Below are positions 1 through 8,254 of a stretch of 55,703 nucleotides of DNA, piece after piece (the first letter of the stretch is position 1; every line of letters starts with the position of its first letter). Below the pieces are notes generated by a model. That model had not been told where the DNA came from, did no database searches, and was given only the letters and a program-made list of their open reading frames with translations. The stretch is taken from contig NZ_JADQTO010000013.1 in assembly GCF_015704865.1 (NCBI RefSeq), forward strand, positions 98,647-154,349, in the 5' to 3' direction. The stretch comes from Actinoplanes aureus. GTDB taxonomy: Bacteria; Actinomycetota; Actinomycetes; Mycobacteriales; Micromonosporaceae. The position numbers and the translations under genes are program-made.

Positions 1-79
<79 letters not shown>

Positions 80-1531
80 ACGACCGTGGTCACCCTGCTG
101 CCGCCCGGCGAGCGTCTGCGGATCATCAAATTCCTGGGGTACGGGTGGAGCACGTCCCGCTCCACCGAGGCGCTCCGCGACCAGATCGCCGCCGCCCTCA
201 TCGGAGCCCGGTACGCGGGCCGGGACGGTCTCCCCCGTGAACAGCGCGAATACCTCGACGACTTCTGGGACGCCGCCGACGTGGAGATCGACGGTGACCC
301 GTCGTTGCAGCAGGCCGTCCGGTTCGGGCTGTTCCACGTGCTCCAGGCCGGTGCCCGCACCGAACGCCGGGCCGTCCCCGGCAAGGGCCTGACCGGTCCC
401 GGCTACGACGGGCACGCCTTCTGGGACACCGAGGGCTACGTGTTGCCGCTGCTCATGTACACCTGCCCGCAGGCGGCCGCCGACGCGCTGCGCTGGCGGC
501 ACTCGATCCTCCCGCAGTCCCGGGACCGGGCCCGCACCCTCGGCCTGGCGGGCGCCGCGTTCCCGTGGCGCACCATCACCGGCGAGGAGTGCTCCGCCTA
601 CTGGCCGGCCGGCACCGCGGCGCTGCACCTGAACGCGGTGATCGCCCGGGCCGTCGACCGGTACCGGCGGGTCACCGGCGACACCACCCTCGAGGCCGAC
701 TGCGGCCTGGAGATCCTGGTGGAGACCGCCCGCCTGTGGGTGTCGCACGGTCACCACGACGCCGACGGCGTGTGGCACATCGACGGCGTCACCGGCCCGG
801 ACGAGCCGGAGACCTGGCGGGCCAGCGCGCACGCCGTGCACGTGCCCTTCGACGAGCGGCTCGGCGTGCACCCGCAGTCGGAGGGCTTCACCCGGTACGC
901 CGCCTGGGACTTCCCGGCGACCCGCCCGGAGAAGACGCTGATGGACCAGGCCACCTACTTCCAGCTCTACCGCCGGCAGGTGGTCAAGCAGGCCGACCTG
1001 GTGCTGGCCATGCACTGGTGCGCGGAGGAGTTCACACCGGAGCAGAAGGCCCGCAACGTCGACTACTACGAGCGGATCACCGTCCGTGACTCGTCCCTGT
1101 CGGCCTGCGCCCAGGCGGTGATGTGCGCCGAGGTCGGCCACCTGGAACTCGCACACGACTACGCCTGGGAGGCAGGTGACCACGTCGGAGGCGGTGGAAC
1201 GGCCGGTGGTCCCGATGGAGCCGGTGCTGCCACCCCCGCGGCAGCCAACCGGATACGCACCCGCCCGAAGCGGTGGGTGAACTCGCTCCCTCCACCGGGG
1301 AGGCTTTGCGCGATCGGCTTCACCGAGGGCGTGGCGCTGCGGCGCCGCGCCGTCCCTCGTCCCCGTGATCAAGGCCGACGCGCCGTACCTCCCCGATGGA
1401 CACCGAGGAACCACACATCAATGTCAACTGATGAGGTCCGGTACGCTACGTGCGCGTCGGATCGGTTGACAGCGATGAAGAGCATACGCATGATCGCGCG
1501 ACTCGTGTCAACCGACCAGCCGTTCAGTTGA
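80..1531 (+). pseudogene. GH65 glycoside phosphorylase/hydrolase, damaged fragment
   Basis: Central and C-terminal parts of a GH65 (alpha,alpha)6-barrel enzyme of the maltose/trehalose/kojibiose phosphorylase type. Visible family signatures are the FWDTEGY segment near 420-440, the GPDE motif with the expected catalytic acid Glu at 803-805, and YDERLGVHPQ-like and QA-rich segments after it. It is damaged in three ways. The 5' part is lost in the C homopolymer. About 50 residues normally found between GPDE and the W-R-A-x-A-x-A-x-x-V segment are missing at about 806, with the frame kept. Family similarity stops at about 1174, after the D-Y-A-W-E-A segment. The frame then runs to 1531 through sequence unlike any GH65 C-terminus and across the next gene's promoter. 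Whether the internal deletion is biological or an assembly error cannot be told here. Confidence 0.72.
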
Positions 1532-1533
1532 CA
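1422..1533 (+). promoter_or_regulatory. Promoter with four TGTCAAC-type operator sites
   Basis: The 9-mer TGTCAAC[TC]G occurs four times in alternating orientation: plus at 1422-1430, minus at 1463-1471, plus at 1506-1514, minus at 1525-1533. The second copy contains TTGACA (1466-1471), a perfect -35. CATGAT lies 17 bp downstream at 1489-1494 as a plausible -10. The last two copies would flank the start point and leader. The RBS AGGGAGG (1534-1540) precedes the GTG start at 1548. The arrangement suggests autoregulation by the adjacent XRE protein (inference). Confidence 0.6.
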
Positions 1534-1547
1534 CAGGGAGGGCGACG

Positions 1548-2012
1548 GTGAGCACCACATCAGGCGGTCGTCCGCTCACGACAATGCAGGATCGGCTCAA
1601 CTATCTGTTCGAGACGGTCCGGCCGGTGGGCAAACCCCGATACTCGGTCCGTGAGGTGGCCGAGGCCATCAAACGCGACCAGGGCTTCGACATCTCCGCG
1701 GCGTACATCAACTACATCTGCACCGGCGAACGCGAGAACCCGGGCGTGCAACAGGTCCGCGCCCTGGCCTGCTTCTTCGGTGTGCCCGCCTCGTTCCTGC
1801 TCGGCGACGGCGACCAGAGCCAGATCGCCCGCGAGCTCGAACAACTCCGTGCCGCCGTGCGGTTCAAGGAGAAACTCCAGGCCGCCGACGACGCCATGAA
1901 CGACCCGTGCGTACGCGTCATCGCGATGAAGGCCCGCGGCCTGTCACCGTCGCACCTCAAACTGGTCTCCGCGATGCTCGACCAGGTCCGCGAGATCGAG
2001 GGCCTGCCGTAA
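1548..2012 (+). CDS. XRE-family helix-turn-helix regulator
   Basis: A 154-residue cytoplasmic DNA-binding protein. The N-terminal 75 residues form an XRE/Cro-type HTH: a tyrosine-serine-valine-rich first helix, an alpha-helical recognition segment around ISAAYINYICTGE, then the typical end of the fold with FFGVPASFLLG. The C-terminal half is helical and probably dimerises or senses a signal. GTG 1548 is chosen because AGGGAGG lies 7 bases upstream. The gene is separated from the next one by a single base (TAA at 2010-2012, GTG at 2014), so the two are translationally coupled. Pairing of an XRE repressor with an ImmA/IrrE peptidase is a known regulatory arrangement in which the peptidase cleaves or inactivates the repressor. 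Four inverted TGTCAAC sites lie in its promoter. Confidence 0.85.
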   Translation: MSTTSGGRPLTTMQDRLNYLFETVRPVGKPRYSVREVAEAIKRDQGFDISAAYINYICTGERENPGVQQVRALACFFGVPASFLLGDGDQSQIARELEQLRAAVRFKEKLQAADDAMNDPCVRVIAMKARGLSPSHLKLVSAMLDQVREIEGLP

Positions 2013-2013
2013 C

Positions 2014-2550
2014 GTGCGCGCCCGGGAGATCCGCCGATACGAGCAGCTGTTGCGCCGGCTGGACATCACCATTCCGGTGCCGTTCGACGCGCGTACCTTC
2101 AGCGAGCACATCGCCGACAAGCGAGGCCGGCCGATCCACATTCTCCCGATGGACACCAGCGACGCCACCGCACCCTGTGGCCTGTGGCTGGCCACCGCCA
2201 AGGCCGACTACGTGGTGGTCGACAACCGCGCTCCCGCCGTGCTGCGCGAGCACATCCTGCTGCACGAACTCGCCCACCTGCTCTGCGACCACCGCGGACG
2301 CCTGCGCCTGGACGCCGCCGACCTCAGCTTCGACTTCCTCGACCCGGCCATGGTCGAACGCGTCCTCGGCCGGACCAGCCACTACCCCGACGCCCAGGAA
2401 CGCGAGGCGGAAGGGGTGGCCAGTGTGATCAGCCGCTTCGCCGCCCGCCGGTCCCCGGTCCCGCGCCCCCGCGACGACGCCGACGAGCGCACCGCCGCGC
2501 TCGACCGGGTCAGTTCCGCGCTCGCCGCCGACCGGAGCTGGAAGACGTGA
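2014..2550 (+). CDS. ImmA/IrrE-family metallo-endopeptidase
   Basis: A 178-residue cytoplasmic zinc peptidase of the ImmA/IrrE (COG2856) family. The zinc-binding HExxH motif is HELAH at residues 84-88, preceded by the family's R-E-H-I-L-L segment. A downstream E-R-E-A-E-G-V-A helix (about residues 129-136) is the usual place of the third ligand. Members cleave or release XRE-type repressors on a stress or invasion signal. The gene starts one base after the XRE gene, and its stop overlaps the GTG start of the next gene (2547-2550), so the genes form one operon. The likely substrate is the upstream XRE protein (inference from family and context). Confidence 0.85.
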   Translation: MRAREIRRYEQLLRRLDITIPVPFDARTFSEHIADKRGRPIHILPMDTSDATAPCGLWLATAKADYVVVDNRAPAVLREHILLHELAHLLCDHRGRLRLDAADLSFDFLDPAMVERVLGRTSHYPDAQEREAEGVASVISRFAARRSPVPRPRDDADERTAALDRVSSALAADRSWKT

Positions 2551-3749
2551 GCGACTACACCCCGCTGCTCGCCGGAACCGTCGCTTTCGCCGCCCTCGTA
2601 CCCAAGACCACCCAGCTGCTGCGTGACCCGGGCAACCCGGCCCTGCGCGCCACCTGCGGCGTGCTGGCCAGCCTCGGCGCCGCCCAGGTCATCTCCTGCG
2701 GACCCGTCTACCACGTCATCGGGCAGGTCAGCGGCGTGCCGAACCTCGGCCGCTATCTCATCCACCTCTGCGCGCTGATCGCGGCGGCCGCCGTACAGTC
2801 GCTGTTCCTGCATCTCGGTGATCCGGCTACGGCCCGGCGCCGGGCCGCCCACCGCTGGTTGCTGCTCGCCCTGGCCGCGGCGATCATGGGCGCGGCCGTC
2901 GTGGTCGCGGACTTCTCGGTGGAGGACGCCGAGAACTTCGCCGACCGGTACGCGGGCGCGCCCTGGATGCGCGAGTACATGATCAGCTTCCTGGCCTACC
3001 TGGCCCTGGCGATGGTCGACATCATGCGGATGTCGATCCGCTACGCACGCCAGCTGCCCGCCTCCGCCCTGCGCCTCGGCCTGCGGCTGCTCAGCGCCGG
3101 CGCCCTGGTCGGCCTGGTCTACGTCGTGCACAAGGCCGTCTTCATCCTGGTGATCTCCCTGGGCGGGGCACTGGCCTGGTCCGAGGGGCCCGTCTCCCAG
3201 GCGCTCATCGGGCTGGGCATCATCCTGGTCAGCGCCGGCCTGGTCATCCCGTCGATCGTCCGGGCGGCGAACGCCCTGCGGCAGTGGCCCGGCCAGTACC
3301 GGCTGTACCGCGCCATGTACCCGCTGTGGCGGGCGCTGCACGACCTGGACAGCGCGGCCACCCTGCACAAACCCCGGCGCCGCCCGCCGCTGTCCACCCT
3401 CGGCGTGGAGACCTACCGCCGGGTCATCGAGATCCTCGACGGGCTGCGCCGCCACGACGGCTATCTCGACCCGGCCGCCGGCGAGCAGGCCGCCGGCGCG
3501 GCCATCGCCGCCGGCCGTACACCGGAGGAGGCCCGGGCCGCCGGGGACGCCGCCAGCATCGCCGCGATGATCGACTACCTTTCGCGTACGCCCCAGGCGT
3601 CCCGCCGGCCGCCGAGACCCTCGACCGCCCTCGCCGTTCCCGAAGAACCCGATCTCGACGCCAGCGTGCGGCACCTCGCCGCCGTGTCGAGGCTCCTCCC
3701 CGCCGCCCTCGCCCAGCTGGAAGCCCATGACGACGCAGTCACCCGCTGA
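2547..3749 (+). CDS. Polytopic membrane protein, MAB_1171c-like putative transporter
   Basis: A 400-residue integral membrane protein. About seven hydrophobic segments fill residues 1-270. They are followed by a cytoplasmic tail with an L-Y-R-L-W-R-A-L-type segment and helical, Ala/Arg-rich sequence to the end. The pattern fits the actinobacterial MAB_1171c-like family of putative transporters, which I recall as commonly following XRE and ImmA/IrrE genes; no biochemical function is established that I know of. GTG 2547 overlaps the previous stop by four bases, and the 3' end overlaps the next gene by 23 bases. Coupling on both sides suggests that the four proteins work together. Family assignment rests on pattern recognition without a search. 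Confidence 0.7.
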   Translation: MSDYTPLLAGTVAFAALVPKTTQLLRDPGNPALRATCGVLASLGAAQVISCGPVYHVIGQVSGVPNLGRYLIHLCALIAAAAVQSLFLHLGDPATARRRAAHRWLLLALAAAIMGAAVVVADFSVEDAENFADRYAGAPWMREYMISFLAYLALAMVDIMRMSIRYARQLPASALRLGLRLLSAGALVGLVYVVHKAVFILVISLGGALAWSEGPVSQALIGLGIILVSAGLVIPSIVRAANALRQWPGQYRLYRAMYPLWRALHDLDSAATLHKPRRRPPLSTLGVETYRRVIEILDGLRRHDGYLDPAAGEQAAGAAIAAGRTPEEARAAGDAASIAAMIDYLSRTPQASRRPPRPSTALAVPEEPDLDASVRHLAAVSRLLPAALAQLEAHDDAVTR

Positions 3750-4341
3750 GACCCGCCCCGCCGACCGGGTCGCCCGGCTGCTCACCGAGATCCTCTCGCC
3801 CGCCGTGCTGGTCGCCGCCGTCCTGATCGCCGTCGCCTGGCAGGCCGCCGAGAACGCGCTCACCGCTGCGATCTGGGGTGTCATCGCGGCCGCCGCCGCC
3901 AGCTTCCTGCCGATCGCCTACATCCTGCACGGCGTACGGCGAGGCGCCTGGACCGACCGGCACGTCGGTGTCCGCGCCCAGCGCACCCTGCCCCTGCTGG
4001 TCTGCCTCGGCTCCACCGCCTCCGGCACCCTCGCCCTGTACGCCGCCGGCGCGCCCCGCGACCTGCTCGCCCTCATCGCCTGCATGGCCGCCGCGCTGGT
4101 CGTCGCCACCCCGATCACCCTGGTCGCCCGCTGGAAGATCTCCATCCACGCGCTCGTCGCGGCCGGTACCGCGGTCACCTTCACCGTCGTTTTCGGACCC
4201 TGGCTCGGCTTCACCTGGCCGCTCGCGGCCGCTGTCGGCTGGTCCCGGGTGCGCCTCGGCGACCACACCGCCGCCCAGGTGATAGCCGGTGCCGTGGTCG
4301 GTGCGTGCGCCACCGGTCTGCTCTACCCGGAACTCCGCTGA
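3727..4341 (+). CDS. PAP2-like integral membrane protein with degenerate motif
   Basis: A 204-residue membrane protein with about six hydrophobic segments. The layout resembles PAP2 lipid phosphatases: a K-I-S-I-H-A segment stands where the P-S-G-H motif normally lies, and S-R-V-R-L-G-D-H-T-A-A-Q resembles the last motif S-R-x5-H-x3-D. The Ser-Gly of PSGH and the final Asp are changed (Gln in place of Asp). The two His and the SR pair remain, so activity is uncertain. It overlaps the upstream membrane protein gene by 23 bases and ends the four-gene XRE/ImmA operon. Possible roles are polyprenyl- or phospholipid-phosphate handling or a purely structural partner of the upstream transporter-like protein. 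Confidence 0.62.
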   Translation: MTTQSPAETRPADRVARLLTEILSPAVLVAAVLIAVAWQAAENALTAAIWGVIAAAAASFLPIAYILHGVRRGAWTDRHVGVRAQRTLPLLVCLGSTASGTLALYAAGAPRDLLALIACMAAALVVATPITLVARWKISIHALVAAGTAVTFTVVFGPWLGFTWPLAAAVGWSRVRLGDHTAAQVIAGAVVGACATGLLYPELR

Positions 4342-4486
4342 CGATCATGACTGGACGCGCAGCGTTCGCTCGGTTAACGTACGGTGACGCCGTTGCGAGT
4401 TCTTCCCCCGTGGAATTCGCAGCGGCGTTTCTCTGTGGACGATCGCGCCGTGAGCGCGTTCAACCCCGGCGGCGTACGCTGCCCGC

Positions 4487-5302
4487 ATGGCCACGGTCAG
4501 TGTGAATGGGATTACGCTGCGCTGCGAGGAGTGGGGCTCGGGCCTGCCGATCCTCGGGATCCACGGGATCGCGGGTTCCGCGCGGCTGTGGGCCGGTGCG
4601 GTGCCCGAGCTGTCGGCGCGCGGCCGGCTCATCCTCTACGACCGGCGCGGATGCGGGCGCAGCGAGCGGCCCGTGCCGTACGAGCGGACCAGCATCGCCG
4701 AGCACGCCGACGACGCGTACGCGCTGCTGCACGAGCTGGACGCGGTACCGGCCGTGCTGATCGGGCGCAGCTACGGCGGTGAGGTCGCTCTCGACCTGGC
4801 CCGCCGCTATCCGGACGCCGTCATCGCGCTGATTCTGTTGGAACCGGCGTTGCCGACGCTGTCCGCGCCGATGCGCTCGTGGTGGCGCACCGTGAAGCAC
4901 CGGGTCAACGCGGCCGGCAGCCCGGACGCCGCGGCAGAATGTCTGATCCGGGAGGTCTTCGGTGACGGCGGGTGGGACGGGCTGCCCCGTGACGTCCGCG
5001 AGGTGTTCCGTGCCAACGGACCCGCCGTGCTCGCCGAGGTCAACGGGGAGTGGACCGCCCCGGACGCCCGTACCTTCGGCGGGCTGAACCGGCCCACCCT
5101 GCTGATCTCCGCGGCCGACTCCCCGCCGCCGTTCCGCGCCGCCGACCAGGCCCTCGCCGGCCTGTTGCCGCGAGTCCGTCACGAGATGGTCGGCGGCGGC
5201 CACCTGGTCGACCCGGCCGGGCCGCAGGTGCTGGCCTTCCTCGACGGCGTCCTGCGCGAGCGGGCCGATCTCGCCCCGGACCGGCCGGGGCGCGGCGACT
5301 GA
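4487..5302 (+). CDS. Alpha/beta-fold hydrolase
   Basis: A 271-residue soluble alpha/beta hydrolase. An HG motif (GIHGIAG, residues 24-30) forms the oxyanion region. The nucleophile elbow is G-R-S-Y-G-G with Ser95. A likely acid lies in the I-S-A-A-D-S segment in the C-terminal third, and the catalytic His is in G-G-G-H-L-V-D. The cap domain between residues 120 and 200 is helical. Related enzymes include haloperoxidase-like, esterase and lactonase types; the substrate cannot be told from sequence. It is monocistronic: 145 bases separate it from the upstream operon and about 110 from the flavohemoprotein gene. There is no signal peptide. Confidence 0.82.
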   Translation: MATVSVNGITLRCEEWGSGLPILGIHGIAGSARLWAGAVPELSARGRLILYDRRGCGRSERPVPYERTSIAEHADDAYALLHELDAVPAVLIGRSYGGEVALDLARRYPDAVIALILLEPALPTLSAPMRSWWRTVKHRVNAAGSPDAAAECLIREVFGDGGWDGLPRDVREVFRANGPAVLAEVNGEWTAPDARTFGGLNRPTLLISAADSPPPFRAADQALAGLLPRVRHEMVGGGHLVDPAGPQVLAFLDGVLRERADLAPDRPGRGD

Positions 5303-5333
5303 CCCGCCTCGATGGTCCGGATCGCCGGGACGT

Positions 5334-5385
5334 CGCACACCGTGTGCGGCGCGAAGCCGGTGGGATGGCGACGCTGATCAGCGTC
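5334..5385. promoter_or_regulatory. Two palindromes upstream of the flavohemoprotein gene
   Basis: CGCACAC-C-GTGTGCG at 5334-5348 has 7-bp perfect arms, and GACGCTGATCAGCGTC at 5370-5385 is a perfect 16-bp palindrome. Both lie between the hydrolase stop and the ATG at 5412. The second ends 15 bases before the RBS GGGGAGCGGG. They look like regulator binding sites for the globin/reductase gene. No cognate regulator is adjacent. Confidence 0.45.
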
Positions 5386-5411
5386 AGCCGATGTCGGACC
5401 GGGGAGCGGGA

Positions 5412-6521
5412 ATGGCCGATCTGACGAACGTACTCAATGAGAGCTGGAGCCTGGTCGAGGAGCGGAGCGACCGGGTGGTGGAGCACTTCTACGCGCGCCT
5501 CTTCCTCGCGTATCCGCGGCTGCGAGACCTGTTCCCGGTGGAGATGGCGGCGCAGCGCGACCGGCTGCTGGCCGCGATCGTCCGGGCCGTGCGGCAGCTC
5601 GGCGACCCGGCGCGGCTCGACGAGTACCTGCGCGGTCTCGGCCGGGACCACCGTAAGTACGACGTGCGGCCGGAACACTATGCGCAGGTCAAGGTGTGCC
5701 TGCTCGACGCGATCCGGGTACACGCCGGCGAGCGCTGGAACGACGTCTACGAGCAGGCCTGGAACGACGTCTACGACCTGATGGCCGCGAAGATGATCGC
5801 GGGTGCGGAGGGCGGTGACGAGCCGCCGTACTGGAACGCGGAGGTGCTCAGCCACGAGCGGCGCGGCCGGGACGTCGCGGTGTTCACCTGCCGGCCCCGG
5901 CAGCCGTTCACCTTCCGCGCCGGGCAGTACGTGAGCCTCGAGTGCGCACACCGCCCCCGGGAGTGGCGCACCTACTCGATCGCGAACAGCCCCCGCCCGG
6001 ACGGCACCCTGGAGTTCCACGTGCGCGCGACCGGAACGGGCTGGGTGTCCAGTGCGCTGGTGCGCCGGCTACGGGCCGGTGACCTGCTGCACCTGGCCGC
6101 GCCGATGGGTTCGATGATCCTGGACACCGCGTCGCGCCGCGACGTCGTGCTGGTCGCCGGTGGCACCGGGCTGGCGCCGGCCAAGGCGCTGCTCGGCGAG
6201 CTGGTCAAGTACAACCGGACCCGCTGGGTGCACCTGTTCCGCGGCGAGCGCCAGGGCGACGGCTTCTACGACCGGGAGCACCTGGACCGGATCGCCGAGA
6301 AGTATCCGTGGCTGAGCATCGTGCGGGCGGTCAGCGACGAGCCGGGCTATCCGGGGGAGCGCGGTGCGATCCACGACGTCCTGTCGCGGCACGGGCCGTG
6401 GCGCGACCACGACTTCTACGTGGCCGGGTCCGCGCCGATGGTACGGGCCACACTGAGCCGGCTCGCGGAGATGCGGATCCCGCCCACCCGCGTCCGGTAC
6501 GACGCCTTCACGGACTGCTGA
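5412..6521 (+). CDS. Flavohemoprotein: globin fused to FAD/NAD(P)H reductase
   Basis: A 369-residue cytoplasmic protein with a flavohemoglobin layout. The globin spans residues 1-130 with B10-type Tyr27 in F-Y-x-R-L-F and proximal His80 in G-R-D-H-R-K-Y-D-V. The FAD-binding barrel spans about 140-240 with R-T-Y-S-I-A-N at 186-192. The NAD-binding domain spans about 243-369 with G-G-T-G-L-A-P at 250-256. Such proteins oxidise NO to nitrate or reduce O2. It belongs to the actinobacterial type that differs from E. coli Hmp in sequence. ATG 5412 is preferred over an in-frame ATG at 5391 because GGGGAGCGGG immediately precedes it. Two palindromes upstream suggest stress-responsive control. Confidence 0.88.
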   Translation: MADLTNVLNESWSLVEERSDRVVEHFYARLFLAYPRLRDLFPVEMAAQRDRLLAAIVRAVRQLGDPARLDEYLRGLGRDHRKYDVRPEHYAQVKVCLLDAIRVHAGERWNDVYEQAWNDVYDLMAAKMIAGAEGGDEPPYWNAEVLSHERRGRDVAVFTCRPRQPFTFRAGQYVSLECAHRPREWRTYSIANSPRPDGTLEFHVRATGTGWVSSALVRRLRAGDLLHLAAPMGSMILDTASRRDVVLVAGGTGLAPAKALLGELVKYNRTRWVHLFRGERQGDGFYDREHLDRIAEKYPWLSIVRAVSDEPGYPGERGAIHDVLSRHGPWRDHDFYVAGSAPMVRATLSRLAEMRIPPTRVRYDAFTDC

Positions 6522-6581
6522 GGCGTCGTACCGGCGATTTCACCGATTCGCGGTCGCCGAATATCGACAATCGTCTATTTA

Positions 6582-7412
6582 ATGAGAACACCCATGCGAT
6601 TGCTGACCGCCGCCCTCGCCGGCATGCTCGCCGCCGTGGGCCTCGCCGCACCCGCCCAGGCCGCGCCCGGCGGCACCGGACCGTACCCGGCCGACTACGA
6701 GACCACCATCCGCCTGTTCAACCACACCATCTACCGCCCGAGCACCCTCCCGGCCGGGCTGACCCTGCCGATCGTCGCCTGGGGCAACGGCGCCTGCCGG
6801 GCCGACGGCACCTGGTTCCAGAACATCCTCAAGGAATTCGCCTCGCACGGCTTCCTGGTCATCGCCAGCGGCCGCCCGGGCGGCACCGGCAGCACCGACG
6901 CCGACATGCTCATCGACGCCATCGACTGGGCGATCGCCGAGAACACCCGGCTCGGCAGCAGGTACCGCGGCCGGATCGACACCACCCGGGTGGCGGTCAT
7001 GGGCCAGTCCTGTGGCGGGCTGGAAGCCGTCGAGGCGTCTGCGGACAGCCGGGTCGACACCTCGGTGTTCTGGAACAGCGGCCTGCTCAGCGATCGGGAC
7101 AACTACCAGCTCGCCCGGCTGCACGCTCCGGTCGCGTACTTCACCGGCGGGCCGGACGACATCGCGTACCCCAACGCCGTCGACGACTACGGCCGCCTGC
7201 CCGCCGGGCTGCCCGCGTTCCTCGGGCACCTGCCGGTCGGCCACTACGGCACGTTCTCCGAGCCCAACGGCGGAGAGTACGGCCGGGTCGGCTCGGCCTG
7301 GCTGAAGTGGCAGCTCAAGGGCGACCAGACCGCCCGGGCGCTGTTCGTGGGATCGCCGTGCGGTCTGTGCTCGGGCACCCGCTGGACGGTCACGAGCAAG
7401 AACCTCGGCTGA
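6582..7412 (+). CDS. Secreted alpha/beta hydrolase (cutinase/PET-hydrolase-like fold)
   Basis: A 276-residue exported protein. A Sec signal peptide (residues 1-28, ending A-Q-A-A) precedes a mature alpha/beta hydrolase. The nucleophile elbow is G-Q-S-C-G-G with Ser143. Likely acid and base are in G-G-P-D-D-I and V-G-H-Y-G. The protein shares its scheme with actinobacterial secreted esterases related to dienelactone hydrolase and cutinase families. The true substrate is unknown. Paired Cys near the C-terminus (S-P-C-G-L-C-S) may form a disulfide. An alternative ATG lies at 6594. There is no convincing RBS, and an AT-rich TCTATTTAAT lies just upstream, so a short or absent leader is possible. 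A strong hairpin follows the stop. Confidence 0.78.
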   Translation: MRTPMRLLTAALAGMLAAVGLAAPAQAAPGGTGPYPADYETTIRLFNHTIYRPSTLPAGLTLPIVAWGNGACRADGTWFQNILKEFASHGFLVIASGRPGGTGSTDADMLIDAIDWAIAENTRLGSRYRGRIDTTRVAVMGQSCGGLEAVEASADSRVDTSVFWNSGLLSDRDNYQLARLHAPVAYFTGGPDDIAYPNAVDDYGRLPAGLPAFLGHLPVGHYGTFSEPNGGEYGRVGSAWLKWQLKGDQTARALFVGSPCGLCSGTRWTVTSKNLG

Positions 7413-7421
7413 TCAACTTAT

Positions 7422-7450
7422 CGGTGGCCCGCCGATTAGGCGGGCCACCG
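7422..7450 (+). terminator. Intrinsic terminator-like hairpin
   Basis: Perfect 12-bp stem: CGGTGGCCCGCC at 7422-7433 pairs with GGCGGGCCACCG at 7439-7450 around a 5-base loop GATTA. It starts 9 bases after the hydrolase stop. There is no U-tract, which is common for actinobacterial hairpin terminators. Confidence 0.8.
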
Positions 7451-7491
7451 GAGGGAATGGTTCACCAGGACAGCGGATGGGAGGGTGACTG

Positions 7492-7854
7492 GTGAACTGG
7501 CTGGAATTCGCGATGCTGCACACGGACGAGCCCTGCACCGTCGAGGTCGAGGCGGTCAAGGGCACCAGAGGCTTCGCCGAACCGATACCGGTCGGCCCGT
7601 GCGTCATCGCCGACGGCACCGTGTTCTGCCCGCCGGACACCGTCGCACCGCCCGGATCACTGCTCACCCTGCCGGACGGTGACACCGCCCGCGTCGTCGA
7701 CGTCCACTACCTGGATCCGCAGGGCACCCTCCTGCCGGAGCACCTGCAACTCGAGGTCACTCCTCGAGCTGCAGGAACGCGGGCGGATTCGCCCGCCACT
7801 CGGGCACGTTCATGTCGTTCAGTACGGCGATCAGTTTCTTCTCCTCGTAGATGA
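7492..7854 (+). CDS. Small hypothetical protein
   Basis: A possible 120-residue protein starting at GTG 7492, six bases after a good RBS (GGGAGGG). The first 85 residues look protein-like: acidic, with V-E-V-E-A-V-K-G, T-V-F-C-P-P-D-T and L-T-L-P-D-G-D-T-A-R-V-V-D-V-H-Y segments predicting a small beta-rich fold. I do not recognise the family. The last 33 residues are Arg/Ser-rich and overlap the convergent hemerythrin gene by about 98 bases, so the true protein may be shorter or this end may have been frameshifted. No membrane segment or signal peptide is visible. Confidence 0.5.
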   Translation: MNWLEFAMLHTDEPCTVEVEAVKGTRGFAEPIPVGPCVIADGTVFCPPDTVAPPGSLLTLPDGDTARVVDVHYLDPQGTLLPEHLQLEVTPRAAGTRADSPATRARSCRSVRRSVSSPRR

Positions 7855-8254
7855 AGTGCGTCTGGATCACCGCGGACAGCGCGACCAGCTCCGCCCGCAC
7901 CTTCGGCTCCGCCGCCGGATCCGGCTGCTCCGGCAGTCCGTCGAGGAGTTTCCGCAGGTTGCCGAGGAGCCACTCGATCTGATTGTGGTCGGTCTTGAGC
8001 TCGGACAGCACCTGCCGCAGCTCCGGGACCTCCGCCGCGATCGCCGGGAACGCGGTACGGTCCTCGCCGGTGTGATGCCGGGTCAGCGCCGAACAGAACG
8101 CCAGGCAGTGCGCGCGCAGATCGGTCGGCGGCAGCCCGCGCCCGGCGAAGTAGTCGTCGATGCCGTCGGTCAGGTCGTCGAGCATCTCCCGCAGCCAGAT
8201 GTGCACCTCGAGCAGCTGGTTGCCGAACGCGGCCACCCGGTCCCATGACGTCAT
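7757..8254 (-). CDS. Hemerythrin HHE domain protein
   Basis: A 165-residue four-helix protein with the His/Glu pattern of the hemerythrin HHE cation-binding family: E-V-H-I-W near residue 18, R-H-H-T-G-E-D near 60, D-H-N-Q-I-E-W near 90, and T-H-F-I-Y-E-E-K-K near 133. Such proteins bind a di-iron centre and take part in O2, NO or redox sensing and storage. Its start overlaps the stop of the HxlR regulator by four bases (ATGA at 8251-8254), so it is the second gene of a two-gene operon. The flavohemoprotein gene is close by on the opposite strand. Confidence 0.82.
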   Translation of the reverse strand: MTSWDRVAAFGNQLLEVHIWLREMLDDLTDGIDDYFAGRGLPPTDLRAHCLAFCSALTRHHTGEDRTAFPAIAAEVPELRQVLSELKTDHNQIEWLLGNLRKLLDGLPEQPDPAAEPKVRAELVALSAVIQTHFIYEEKKLIAVLNDMNVPEWRANPPAFLQLEE

